The notes under the pieces: generated by a model | Told to the model about the DNA's origin: nothing | Seen by the model: only the letters and a program-made list of their open reading frames with translations | The model's database searches: none | Shown: positions 8,262 through 16,195 of the stretch, piece by piece | Layout: each line of letters opens with the position of its first letter | Numbering within the stretch: position 1 is the stretch's first letter | Position numbers and translations under genes: made by a program | Assembly: GCA_025459425.1 (NCBI GenBank) | Contig: JALOQF010000028.1 | Span: 1 to 34,609 of the forward strand | DNA length: 34,609 bases | Source of the DNA: Myxococcaceae bacterium | GTDB taxonomy: Bacteria > Myxococcota > Myxococcia > Myxococcales > Myxococcaceae | Direction of reading: 5' to 3'

Positions 8262-9256
8262 CGGCGGCCCGCTCGCTCGAGGTCGTCGACCTGCCCCATG
8301 GCCGCTGCGTCGGGACGCACCACCTTCCGGCCCAGCCGCGCTCCCGGGTCGGCCTGCTGTGGGTGAACTTCGGCTACGTGCCGCGCGACGGGCACGGCGG
8401 GCTGGCGACCCAGGCCAGCGACGCGCTCGCGGCCACCGGCGTTCCCTGCTTCCGGTACGATCTGCCCGGCCTCGGCGATGCGCCGGGGCCCCTGCCCGCC
8501 GTCACGCACGACTTCTTTCCGGTGGTGACGGGAGGCCACTTCACGCACGTCACCGCCGAGCTCGTCGAGTCGCTCTGCACGCGCGAGGGCCTCGACGGGC
8601 TCGTCGTCGCGGGCCTCTGCGGAGGCGCGGTGAACGCCATCTTCACCGCCGAGGCGCTCCCCGCGCGCGTCAAGGGCCTCATCCTGCTCGAGCCCGAGCT
8701 GTACGTCACCGAACCGAAGGCCGCGGACGGCACCGTTCGACCCAAGCGCCTGCGCCCATGGCTCCGCCAGCAGCTCCCGAGCGACGGCGGCGTCGCGGTG
8801 CAGGCGATCGATGCCGCGCTGTCGCTGCGGCTGCCGATGGAAGACGTGGTGAAGAAGGCCCTCACCCGCGCCCTCCCCGCCCAGCTCTTCAACTACTGGG
8901 GGTGGATGCGCCTGCTCACCGCCGAGGGGCGCTACTCGCGGCTGGTGCCCATTCCCAGGCAGGCCCTTCTCGACTTCGTGATGTCGCGCTCGGGCCTCCC
9001 CGACGTCACCAACCTGCCGCTCGCCGCCGCGTGGAAGCGGTGGGTCGAAGACGGGCACCCCGCCGTCGTCATCACCGCGAAGGGCAAGCTGCGCGAGCTC
9101 TTCTTCGACCGCATCAACACCGCCCTGGCGGTGCCGCTCACCTCGCCGCGGTACCTGCACGTCAGGCTGGCCGGCACCAACCACATCTTCACGACGGGCG
9201 GGGCCATCGCCAGCGTCACCCGGCACCTCGTCGAGGCGTGGAAGCGCTTCGAGTGA
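8258..9256 (+). CDS. Alpha/beta-hydrolase-fold protein with Cys nucleophile
   Basis: The 332-residue protein has the RYDLPGLGDAPG strand-turn and a nucleophile elbow G-L-C-G-G with Cys121 in place of Ser. A late G-T-N-H-I segment supplies His309 as the likely catalytic His, and an Asp in the region before it could complete a triad. Cys nucleophiles in this fold are known from dienelactone hydrolases and polyhydroxyalkanoate synthases, where they carry acyl groups. Acyl transfer or thioester cleavage linked to the ACP encoded at 11256-11498 is therefore plausible (inference). The GTG start at 8258 overlaps the stop of the previous gene. It resembles the first of the two hydrolase families linked to exosortase-A loci. 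It converges on asnB with stop codons directly adjacent (9256/9257). Confidence 0.8.
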   Translation: MTAARSLEVVDLPHGRCVGTHHLPAQPRSRVGLLWVNFGYVPRDGHGGLATQASDALAATGVPCFRYDLPGLGDAPGPLPAVTHDFFPVVTGGHFTHVTAELVESLCTREGLDGLVVAGLCGGAVNAIFTAEALPARVKGLILLEPELYVTEPKAADGTVRPKRLRPWLRQQLPSDGGVAVQAIDAALSLRLPMEDVVKKALTRALPAQLFNYWGWMRLLTAEGRYSRLVPIPRQALLDFVMSRSGLPDVTNLPLAAAWKRWVEDGHPAVVITAKGKLRELFFDRINTALAVPLTSPRYLHVRLAGTNHIFTTGGAIASVTRHLVEAWKRFE

Positions 9257-11245
9257 CTACAGCTTCACCACGAGCGTCTTGAAGGTCGGCCGAACGGCCG
9301 AGGGCGCCTGGGCGACGAACTGCCGATGGAGCAGCTGGGTCGAGACGATGCCGACGACGGCCATGTTGTCGGTGTTCGAGAACTGCTCGTCGGCCGAGCG
9401 GCCGAGGCACTTCTTCCACAGCTGGGCGACCGGCGCGGGCGCGAAGAGGCCCGAGGCCTTCAGCGCGGCCTCGCTCATCATCTCGTCGACGAAGGCGGGC
9501 CGGCCCGGGCCGACGAAGCTCGAGGCGTCGGGCGCGCGGTAGGGCTGCTTGGGCCGCTCGAGGATCTCGGGCGTCACCAGCTCCTTCGCGGCGCGCTTGA
9601 GCACGTGCTTCTCGTCGAGCACCTTCAGCTTGTACGAGGGCGGCAGCGAGTTCGCGAGCGCCATCACCTCGCGGTCGAGGAAGGGGAAGCGGCCCTCGAC
9701 GCTGTTGCCCATCAGCATGCGGTCGCCCTGGGACGACAAGAGGTAGCCCGACAGCAGCGTGCGGACCTCGAGGTACTGATCCTGCGCGAGGAAGCTCCAG
9801 CGGGAGAAGTCCTCGGGGAGCGACGCGAAGAGGCGCGCGCGCGAGTCATGCCCCTGGAGCCGGGCCAGCACGTCCGGCGCGAAGAGGCGCTTGAGGGCCG
9901 CGGTGCCGCTCCAGCGGGGCTCGTGCGAGAAGCCGGGGGTGCGTGCGTGCTCGAGGCCACGGCCGAAGAACTGGCGCGTGAGCGCCTGCTGCGAGACGGG
10001 CGAGCGGGTGAGGTACGGGTAGAGGCGCTCGAGGAGCCGGGGCCGCCACGACGACTGCGGCTGCCGCGCCCAGAAGCGGCGCACGCGCGCTTCACGGAAC
10101 AGGTCGTACCCCGCCAGCATCTCGTCCGAGCCTTCGCCGGTCAGCACCACCTTGATGCCCGCCTGGCGCACCAGCCGGGACAAGAGGAACAACGGCGCGG
10201 GCGCGGTGCGGAGAATCGGCCGCTCGGTGTGCCGAATCACGGTGGGGAAGATCTCGGCGATGTCGGCGCGCGAGACGACGACCTCGGCGTGATCGGTGCC
10301 GAGCCGCTGCACCATGGCGCGCTGGTACGGCGTCTCGTCGTACTCGGCGTCGGCGAAGCGGAGCGAGAACGTCTTGAACCCCGAGGGCTTCGCGCGGGCC
10401 GCGAGCGCCGCCACCACCGAGCTGTCGAGCCCGCCCGACAGGTAGCTGCCCACCGGCACGTCGGCCCGCACCATGCGCAGGCGCGTCGCGTTCTCGAGCG
10501 CGTCGGTGAGCGCTTCGGTCGCGTCGCGCAGCGACCCCTTGAAGCCGCCGGCCTCGCCCACCGGGTACGTGGGCTGCCAGTACGCGACGTCGTGCTGGAA
10601 CCGGCCCTCGCGCCACACGGCGACGTGCCCGGGCTCGAGCTCGCGCACGCCCTTGAAGATCGACTGCGGGGGCACCACCGTCCAGAAGGTGAAGGTCTCG
10701 TCGAGGCCGATGGGGTCGAGCTCGCGAGGGAACGTGGGCGCGCCGGCGAAGAGCGCCTTCACCTCGCTGGCGAAGTACAGCCGCCCCTCGTGGTGGAGCG
10801 TGAAGATCGGTCGCACGCCGACGCGGTCGCGCGCCAGCACGAAGGTGCGCGTCTTCGAGTCCCACAGGGCGACGGCCCATTGGCCATTCATGCGCTCGAA
10901 GGCCGCCTCGCCCCAGGCCTCCCAGGCGTGCACGATCACCTCGGTGTCGCTCCTGGTGCGGAACTGGTGACCGAGCGCCTCGAGCTCGGCGCGGAGCTCG
11001 ACGTAGTTGAAGATCTCCCCGTTGAACGAGATCCACAGGGTGCCGTCTTCGTTCGAGAGCGGCTGCTGGCCGGTCGACAGGTCGATGATCGACAGCCGCG
11101 TGTGAGCGAGCCCGGCGTGCCGGTCGAGGTAGAGGCCGAACTCGTCGGGGCCTCGGTGCTCGAGGGCGCCTGCCATCACCTCGAGCGCCTCACGCGGCGG
11201 AGGGGACGAGGCCTCGAGATCGACGATGCCCGCGATGCCACACAT
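9257..11245 (-). CDS. asnB: Glutamine-dependent asparagine synthase-type amidotransferase
   Basis: The 662-residue protein has both AsnB domains. The N-terminal class II glutaminase starts Met-Cys-Gly, giving the free Cys nucleophile after Met removal, with AHTRLSIIDL, FNGEIFNY and RSDTEV blocks. The synthase domain has the PP-loop SGGLDSS (residues 270-276) and a later LTGEGSDE motif. The reaction is ATP-dependent transfer of glutamine ammonia to a carboxylate. The length is longer than E. coli AsnB (about 554) and fits the family of amidotransferases in exosortase-A and capsule loci, so the true acceptor may be a uronic acid or other carboxylate rather than aspartate. It is the last gene of the five-gene minus-strand operon, 10 bp after the ACP gene. 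Confidence 0.9.
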   Translation of the reverse strand: MCGIAGIVDLEASSPPPREALEVMAGALEHRGPDEFGLYLDRHAGLAHTRLSIIDLSTGQQPLSNEDGTLWISFNGEIFNYVELRAELEALGHQFRTRSDTEVIVHAWEAWGEAAFERMNGQWAVALWDSKTRTFVLARDRVGVRPIFTLHHEGRLYFASEVKALFAGAPTFPRELDPIGLDETFTFWTVVPPQSIFKGVRELEPGHVAVWREGRFQHDVAYWQPTYPVGEAGGFKGSLRDATEALTDALENATRLRMVRADVPVGSYLSGGLDSSVVAALAARAKPSGFKTFSLRFADAEYDETPYQRAMVQRLGTDHAEVVVSRADIAEIFPTVIRHTERPILRTAPAPLFLLSRLVRQAGIKVVLTGEGSDEMLAGYDLFREARVRRFWARQPQSSWRPRLLERLYPYLTRSPVSQQALTRQFFGRGLEHARTPGFSHEPRWSGTAALKRLFAPDVLARLQGHDSRARLFASLPEDFSRWSFLAQDQYLEVRTLLSGYLLSSQGDRMLMGNSVEGRFPFLDREVMALANSLPPSYKLKVLDEKHVLKRAAKELVTPEILERPKQPYRAPDASSFVGPGRPAFVDEMMSEAALKASGLFAPAPVAQLWKKCLGRSADEQFSNTDNMAVVGIVSTQLLHRQFVAQAPSAVRPTFKTLVVKL

Positions 11246-11255
11246 CGGCGCGCCC

Positions 11256-11498
11256 TCAGCCCTTCTTCTTCTGCACGAAGGCGACGAGGTGGTTCACCGC
11301 GTCGAGGTTCTCGGGAACCATCTCGGCGTCGTCGACGGTGATGCCGAACTCGCTCTCGAGGAAGTTGATGACCTCGAGCACGCCCGTCGAGTCGACGATG
11401 CCGGCGTCGAGGAGCGACGCGTCGTCCTTCAGCGAGGCCGGATCGGCGACGTAGAAGTTCGAGACGATGAACTGACGAATGCTGGCCTTGATGTCCAT
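11256..11498 (-). CDS. Acyl carrier protein
   Basis: The 80-residue acidic protein has the four-helix ACP pattern with the phosphopantetheine site D-S-T-G (Ser37), where DSL is usual. It carries an acyl or aminoacyl thioester. Its neighbours, an AMP-forming acyl-CoA ligase two genes upstream and AsnB downstream, suggest a dedicated carrier loaded by that ligase rather than the fatty-acid ACP. ACP plus acyl-CoA ligase pairs are a recurrent part of exosortase-A-type polysaccharide loci. The gaps are 16 bp upstream and 10 bp downstream, so it is within the operon. Confidence 0.9.
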   Translation of the reverse strand: MDIKASIRQFIVSNFYVADPASLKDDASLLDAGIVDSTGVLEVINFLESEFGITVDDAEMVPENLDAVNHLVAFVQKKKG

Positions 11499-11514
11499 GG
11501 TGTGGGGGCTCCTG

Positions 11515-12198
11515 TCACGTCCTGCGGGCGATGGCGACGCGCGGCGCGCCTGCGGCGTTGGCGGCGAAGCGAAGGTCGGCGAAGGTCTTCGCGCGGGCGA
11601 ACAGCGCGCTCATCTGCCGCTCCTGGCCGAGCCCGAACTCGAACAGCAGGAAGCCGCCCGGCTTGAGCAGCGCTGGCGCCTCTTTGATCACCCGCTGGTG
11701 AATCGAGAGGCCATAGGGGCCGCCGTCGAAGGCCTCGCGGGGCTCGTTCTCGAGCAGCACGCGGCTGTCGGCGGCGAGGCGACCGGTCGAGATGTAGGGC
11801 GGGTTGCACACGATGACGTCGACGGACTCGGGCGCGACGTGCGCGGCGACCGGCGCGAAGAGATCGCCCTGGAACACCGAGACCCGCCCCGACAGCCCCA
11901 GGTGGGCCACGTTCTTCGACGCGAGGTCGAAGCAGCCGTCGGTGAGATCGCTCGCCAGCACCCGCGAGGCCGGCACGTGCTGCGCGATGGCGCAGGCCAG
12001 GTTCCCCGAGCCGCAGCAGACGTCGATGACGAGCGGCGCCGGGCCGGCCTGCCGCGCCAGCGAGATGGCCTCGGTCGCGAGCAGCTCGGTCTCCTTGCGC
12101 GGAACGAGGGCGCCCCTCGACACGAGCAGCTCGAGCCCCATGAAGGCGTACGAGCCCCGGGCGTAGACGGCCTCGACGTCGGGCTGCTCGTCGCTCAT
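11515..12198 (-). CDS. PrmC/HemK-like class I methyltransferase, N-terminally short
   Basis: The 227-residue protein has the SAM-binding motif I at DVCCGSG (59-65), the acidic motif II Asp at about D84, and N-P-P-Y at 132-135. The segment GLELLVSRGALVPRKETELL (about 21-40) corresponds to the PrmC/HemK linker. The N-terminal helical bundle that binds release factors in PrmC (usual length about 280) is missing. The family methylates planar nitrogens such as Gln side-chain amides. Inside an acyl-ligase/ACP/AsnB operon it is more likely to modify a small molecule or carrier-bound group than a release factor (inference). ATG 12198 overlaps the TGA of the upstream ligase gene (ATGA, 12195-12198), indicating coupled translation. 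Confidence 0.8.
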   Translation of the reverse strand: MSDEQPDVEAVYARGSYAFMGLELLVSRGALVPRKETELLATEAISLARQAGPAPLVIDVCCGSGNLACAIAQHVPASRVLASDLTDGCFDLASKNVAHLGLSGRVSVFQGDLFAPVAAHVAPESVDVIVCNPPYISTGRLAADSRVLLENEPREAFDGGPYGLSIHQRVIKEAPALLKPGGFLLFEFGLGQERQMSALFARAKTFADLRFAANAAGAPRVAIARRT

Positions 12199-13826
12199 CG
12201 CTCGGCCAGCCCCGTCTTCTTGATCTTCCCGGTCGTCGTCTTCGGCAGCTCGTCGAGGAACGCCACGTGCCTGGGCACCATGAAGTTCTCGAGGCGCTTC
12301 TGACATTCCTTCATGATGTCCTTCTCGGTCATCGTGACGCCCTGCTCGAGCACGACGAAGGCCTTCACCGCCTGGCCGAGGATCTCGTCGGGCACGCCGA
12401 CGACCGCGACCTCCTTCACGCCGGGGATGTTGGTGATGGCGGCCTCGACTTCCTTGGGAGCGACCTTCTCGCCGCGGGACTTGATGATGTCGTCGGAGCG
12501 CCCGACGAAGTACAGGTAGCCCTCGTCGTCGAGGCGGCAGAGGTCGCCGGTGTACAGCACGTACTCGCCGGGCACCGGGCCGGGCTTGAGCTTCTCGGCG
12601 GTGGCCTCGGGCTTTTCCCAGTAGCCCTTCATCACGGTCGCGCCACGAATGACGAGCTGCCCGACGACGTTGGGCCCCACCTTCTGGCCCTGCTCGTCGA
12701 CGATCCACAGCTCGGTGTCGGGAATGGCGAGGCCGACGCTGGTGGGCTTGCGATCGATGTCCTGCGGGGGCAGGTACGTGCAGCGCTTGCACTCGGTGAG
12801 GCCGTACATCGAATAGATGCGCGCCCGCGGGAAGAGCTCGCGCAGCATGGTGATGTGCTTCACCGGCAGCGCCGCGGCGGTGTTGGTGACGAAGGCGATC
12901 GACGAGAGATCGAAGTCCTTCAGCTGCTTCATCTCGGCGAGCACCGCGTAGATGGTGGGCACGCCCGGGAAGCCGGTCACCTTCTCGTCGGCCATCACCT
13001 TCAGCACCTGGGCGGGGAAGGCGAAGCTCCGCTCGAGCACCAGGCGGCCGCCCACCCGGAACGTCATGATGAGCTGGTACAGCCCGTAGTCGAAGGCGAG
13101 CGGGAGCACGCCCAGCACCACGTCGTGCTCCTTCATCTCGAGGTACGTCGAGATGCTGGTGCCCGCGGTGAGCATGTTGCGGTGGGTCAGCATCACGCCC
13201 TTCGGGTCGCCGGTGCTGCCCGAGGTGTAGATGATGGCCGCGAGATCGAGGTCGAGGCAGCGCCGCCCCGGCGGGCCGCCCTTGACGTGGGCCGAGTGCG
13301 CGCCCCGTTCGGCGAGGGCACCGCCCGTGGCGAGCGTCTCGGCCCACGACACCGGGTGCGTCACGGCGCCGAGCTTCGAGCCGTCGAAGGCGCCGCTGAC
13401 GATGGTGCGCACGAGGTGGGGCGCCTTCGGCGCGCTCTCGACGAAGACGCTGGCGAGGTGCATGTCGGTGATGAGCACCTTCGCGCGGCAGTCGTTCAGG
13501 TAGTACGTCAGCTTGTCGGCCTTCGTGAGCGGGTTGACGATGCTGACGATGGCGTTGGCCTTCATCACGCCCCAGAAGCTCACCACCGTCTCGACGGTGT
13601 TGTCGGCGAAGATGACGACACGATCGCCGCGCTCCACCCCAGCGGCCACCAGCGCGTGCGCGAGCGCGTTGGCCTGGCGGTCGAGCTCGCCGTACGTCAC
13701 CCGCGCGCCCTTGCAGACGAGCGCGATCTTGTCTGGCAGCCGGGCGGCCGACGCCTCGAGGAAGTCGTGGAGCAGCGGCGTGGCGCTTCGGTGCAGCGGC
13801 GGTGGGGGAGCGAACGTCGTCGTCAT
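12195..13826 (-). CDS. AMP-forming acyl-CoA ligase / acyl-ACP synthetase
   Basis: The 543-residue protein is a full-length ANL-superfamily enzyme. Motifs in order: IYTSGSTGDPKG (from Tyr200), SMYGLTEC for the A5 motif, YTGDLCRLDDEGYLYFVGR around the adenylate-binding Asp, and the C-terminal catalytic Lys in T-G-K-I-K (Lys534). It activates a carboxylate with ATP and passes it to CoA or a carrier; the ACP two genes away is the likely acceptor. YGLTECKR is the segment where substrate specificity is partly set, but the acid cannot be told by eye. It resembles the acyl-CoA ligases tied to exosortase-A polysaccharide loci. The start at 13826 gives the normal N-terminus; the frame is open further upstream but runs through nadE. 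It follows nadE by 20 bp. Confidence 0.9.
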   Translation of the reverse strand: MTTTFAPPPPLHRSATPLLHDFLEASAARLPDKIALVCKGARVTYGELDRQANALAHALVAAGVERGDRVVIFADNTVETVVSFWGVMKANAIVSIVNPLTKADKLTYYLNDCRAKVLITDMHLASVFVESAPKAPHLVRTIVSGAFDGSKLGAVTHPVSWAETLATGGALAERGAHSAHVKGGPPGRRCLDLDLAAIIYTSGSTGDPKGVMLTHRNMLTAGTSISTYLEMKEHDVVLGVLPLAFDYGLYQLIMTFRVGGRLVLERSFAFPAQVLKVMADEKVTGFPGVPTIYAVLAEMKQLKDFDLSSIAFVTNTAAALPVKHITMLRELFPRARIYSMYGLTECKRCTYLPPQDIDRKPTSVGLAIPDTELWIVDEQGQKVGPNVVGQLVIRGATVMKGYWEKPEATAEKLKPGPVPGEYVLYTGDLCRLDDEGYLYFVGRSDDIIKSRGEKVAPKEVEAAITNIPGVKEVAVVGVPDEILGQAVKAFVVLEQGVTMTEKDIMKECQKRLENFMVPRHVAFLDELPKTTTGKIKKTGLAER

Positions 13827-13846
13827 GGCGATGGGTCCCGGCAGGG

Positions 13847-14836
13847 TCAGAGTTCGTGCGTCTCGTGGAAGATGGGCTCGACCAGCAGCGGCGGCAGGTG
13901 CCCGTAGCGGGTCGCGCGGCGCTTCGAGGCGATGTCCTTGAAGACGCGCTCGACCTGCTCCGGCGAAAGCCCGATGACGGGCGCGACCTCGGCCGCCGGC
14001 ACGCCGTGGTTCACCGCCCACAGGCAGAGATCCATGCGATCGTACGGGAGCGCGAAGTAGAACTCCTCTTGCGTCTGCGGCAGCGAGTACGTGTCGGTGG
14101 TGGGTGGGCGCGCCCGAATCTCGGCCGGCACCCCCAGCGTCTCGGCCAGCGCGTAGACCTGCGTCTTGTAGAGGTGCGCGATGGGCTTGACGTCGGCGGT
14201 GCCGTCGCCCTGCTTCACGAAGAAGCCCTGGTCGTACTCGAGCCGGTTCGGCGTGCCGACGACGGCGTAGTTGAGGCGGTCGGCGTGGTAGTACTCGACC
14301 ATCTTGCGGACGCGCTGCTTGTAGTTCGTGGCGGCGACGAGTTGCAGGTACGACGCCAGCGGCATGCGCGCGGTCTTCTGCTCTCCAGACGGCGCCTGCA
14401 CCGTGAGCGAGAAGACGTTGAGCCGGTCGGAGTCGACCAGCGAGGGCAGCGTGATCTTCGACTTCCACCCCGCCCCGTACTCGGGGAAGACCGCCCGAAT
14501 CGCCTCGTCCTGGCGCGCGTAGCAGCCCGCCCCCTCGAGCGCCGGCGCGATGGACTCGGTGATGGCCGAGATGCCGAGGGACTTCGCGAGGAGCTGACCG
14601 AGCTCGAGCGACTCGGATGCCGAGTGGTGCTCCGGCATGAAGAGGCCGAACACCCGCTCGGGCCCGAGCGCCTTCACCGCCAGCGCCGCGCACACCGACG
14701 AGTCGATGCCTCCGGACAACCCCACGACGACCCCGCGCTTCTTCAGCGTGCCCATCACGCTGGCCTTGAACCAGGTGGCGATGCGCGCGACCTCGGCCGG
14801 TCGATCGAGGCTCAGCACGTCTTTCGAGAAACCCAT
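13847..14836 (-). CDS. nadE: NH3-dependent NAD+ synthase-like ligase
   Basis: The 329-residue protein has the PP-loop SGGIDSS at 41-47, GTPNRLEYDQGFF and KQGDGTADVKPIAHLYKTQV, all hallmarks of NadE. The usual reaction is ATP-dependent amidation of nicotinate adenine dinucleotide by ammonia. There is no glutaminase domain. It is longer than E. coli NadE (about 275), with extra sequence in the middle (about 95-150). It is the first gene of the ligase-methyltransferase-ACP-asnB operon, an odd place for a housekeeping gene, so recruitment to amide formation in polysaccharide decoration is possible. A GGGGGAG site lies about 10 bases before ATG 14836. The hairpin at 14867-14899 lies in the region upstream of the start. 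Confidence 0.85.
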   Translation of the reverse strand: MGFSKDVLSLDRPAEVARIATWFKASVMGTLKKRGVVVGLSGGIDSSVCAALAVKALGPERVFGLFMPEHHSASESLELGQLLAKSLGISAITESIAPALEGAGCYARQDEAIRAVFPEYGAGWKSKITLPSLVDSDRLNVFSLTVQAPSGEQKTARMPLASYLQLVAATNYKQRVRKMVEYYHADRLNYAVVGTPNRLEYDQGFFVKQGDGTADVKPIAHLYKTQVYALAETLGVPAEIRARPPTTDTYSLPQTQEEFYFALPYDRMDLCLWAVNHGVPAAEVAPVIGLSPEQVERVFKDIASKRRATRYGHLPPLLVEPIFHETHEL

Positions 14837-14866
14837 CGCGTGTTCACTCCCCCGAGCTGCGGCGAC

Positions 14867-14899
14867 ACGAGGATTTCAGGACCACTGAAATGTCCTCGT
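14867..14899. promoter_or_regulatory. Strong inverted repeat upstream of nadE operon
   Basis: ACGAGGA TTTCAG (14867-14879) pairs with CTGAAA (14885-14890) and TCCTCGT (14893-14899), giving 13 base pairs with a two-base bulge and a 5-base loop. It lies in the 141-bp gap between the peroxidase stop (14978) and the nadE start (14836), both on the minus strand. No run of T follows on either side, so it is not a classical intrinsic terminator. It may be a regulatory leader hairpin, an operator, or a terminator of another kind. Confidence 0.55.
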
Positions 14900-14977
14900 C
14901 GGCTCGAAGCCACTCTCACTCAGATTCGTCGCGCGCGCGCCAGTGTTTTCTCGCGACCTGCCCGCTCGCCGACCACG

Positions 14978-16117
14978 TCAGCGATCTGGCCACCCGTTCC
15001 ACGGCAGCGGCGGCTCGGCGGCCTCGAGGGCGCCGAGAAAGGTGACGAGCGCGGCGACCTCGTCGCGGGCCAGCGAGGGCGCGTTCGGCTGGCCATGGCT
15101 GGTGATGGCGTCTTCGACGGCGCCAAAGCGCCCATCGTGGCCCCAGGGCCCGGTGCGGAGCACGTTGCGGAGCGACGGCGTGCGGTAGGCGCCCTCGTCG
15201 GCCGGCCCGGGTGGAGGGAGCGGCTCGTTCGGGCCGTCATGGAACGGGCCAGCGGCGGTGAAGGGCGACGCCGCGAGCGCCGCGAGGGCTTCCTTGCGGG
15301 CGCGAGGCGGGCTGTCGACCCACCCGATGGCGTGGAACCGATCGTCCGTGAAGAGGCCCGAGCCGTGACAGCCCACGCAGCCGCGCGTCACGAAGAGCTC
15401 GAGCCCCTCGCGCTCCCGAAGCGACAGGGCCTCGGCGTCACCGAGGACGAAGCGCTCGAAGCGGCCTGGCCCGAAGGCCAGTCGGCGCTGGTACGCCTCG
15501 AGCGCCTTGCCCACGTTCGCCGCGATGCGGTCGACGGCCTGCCGGTCGTCCGGGCGCAGCGCCTCCCAGCCGGGCAGGCCGGGCCGCCCTCTGGGCGGGA
15601 AGCGGCCCGCGTCGTCGAGCGGCGGCAACGGCCCGAAGAGCGCCTCGTAGCGCGCACGGTACGAGGCGCGAACCCGATGGGCGAGCTCGAGCCGCGTGAA
15701 GTCCATCTCGCGCTCGTTCTCGAAGGCGAGCAGCGGCTGCGCCCAGGCCGAGTCGGCGCTGCCGTCCCACGTCTGCCAGCGGTGCCACGCCGAGGCGTAG
15801 AGCGACGGCGCGTTCCGGGTGACGGGCGCGAGGCCCACCGAGGTGGCGCGGCCGTCGGCGAACTGGCGCTCCGGGACGTGGCAGGTGGCACAGCGCACCG
15901 AGCCGTCTCGCGACAAGCGCGCGTCGAAGAAGAGCTCGAAGCCGAGCAGCGCGGCGCCCTCGTCCGACGCGAGCCGGTTGCCGGGCGACGGCGGGAGCGA
16001 GCCGGGCCAGCGCAGCTCGTCGAGCCGGGCACAGACCGCCGCCGAGACCCCGGGCGCCCGCGGGCACTCGACGCACGCGGCGAGGCAGAGCAGCAGTCCA
16101 CTGGCGACGAGACGCAC
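14978..16117 (-). CDS. Di-haem cytochrome c peroxidase/MauG-family lipoprotein
   Basis: The 379-residue protein has two haem c motifs, CATCH (Cys76-His80) and CVGCH (Cys247-His251), and the family blocks FFDARLSRDGSVRC, TRNAPSLYAS and YRTPSLRNV. Bacterial cytochrome c peroxidases reduce H2O2; MauG-like relatives oxidise protein side chains. A signal with lipobox LAAC follows GTG 16117, giving a periplasmic lipoprotein. ATG 16156 is an alternative, but it would lie before the signal peptide and next to an inverted repeat, so the GTG is preferred. No link to polysaccharide is known for the family; it may be an insertion in the locus. It is divergent from the lipoprotein gene at 16196. Confidence 0.87.
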   Translation of the reverse strand: MRLVASGLLLCLAACVECPRAPGVSAAVCARLDELRWPGSLPPSPGNRLASDEGAALLGFELFFDARLSRDGSVRCATCHVPERQFADGRATSVGLAPVTRNAPSLYASAWHRWQTWDGSADSAWAQPLLAFENEREMDFTRLELAHRVRASYRARYEALFGPLPPLDDAGRFPPRGRPGLPGWEALRPDDRQAVDRIAANVGKALEAYQRRLAFGPGRFERFVLGDAEALSLREREGLELFVTRGCVGCHGSGLFTDDRFHAIGWVDSPPRARKEALAALAASPFTAAGPFHDGPNEPLPPPGPADEGAYRTPSLRNVLRTGPWGHDGRFGAVEDAITSHGQPNAPSLARDEVAALVTFLGALEAAEPPLPWNGWPDR

Positions 16118-16161
16118 GCGGCGCTCTTGGTCTGGTTTCGGGCAAAGCGCCAGCATGGGCT

Positions 16162-16180
16162 CGACGCCGCCCCGGCGTCG
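16162..16180. promoter_or_regulatory. Perfect 8-bp inverted repeat between divergent genes
   Basis: CGACGCCG (16162-16169) and CGGCGTCG (16173-16180) are exact inverted copies with a CCC spacer, in the 78 bp between the peroxidase (16117, minus) and the lipoprotein (16196, plus). The right arm ends 15 bases before ATG 16196, so binding there would affect both promoters. GC-rich palindromes occur by chance at this base composition, so confidence is moderate. Confidence 0.4.
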
Positions 16181-16195
16181 TGACAGGGGAGCCGC

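Noticed and set aside
9326..11341. Plus-strand open frame of 671 codons opposite asnB
   Set aside because: The minus strand encodes a complete AsnB with all motifs; the opposite frame has only composition-driven sequence.
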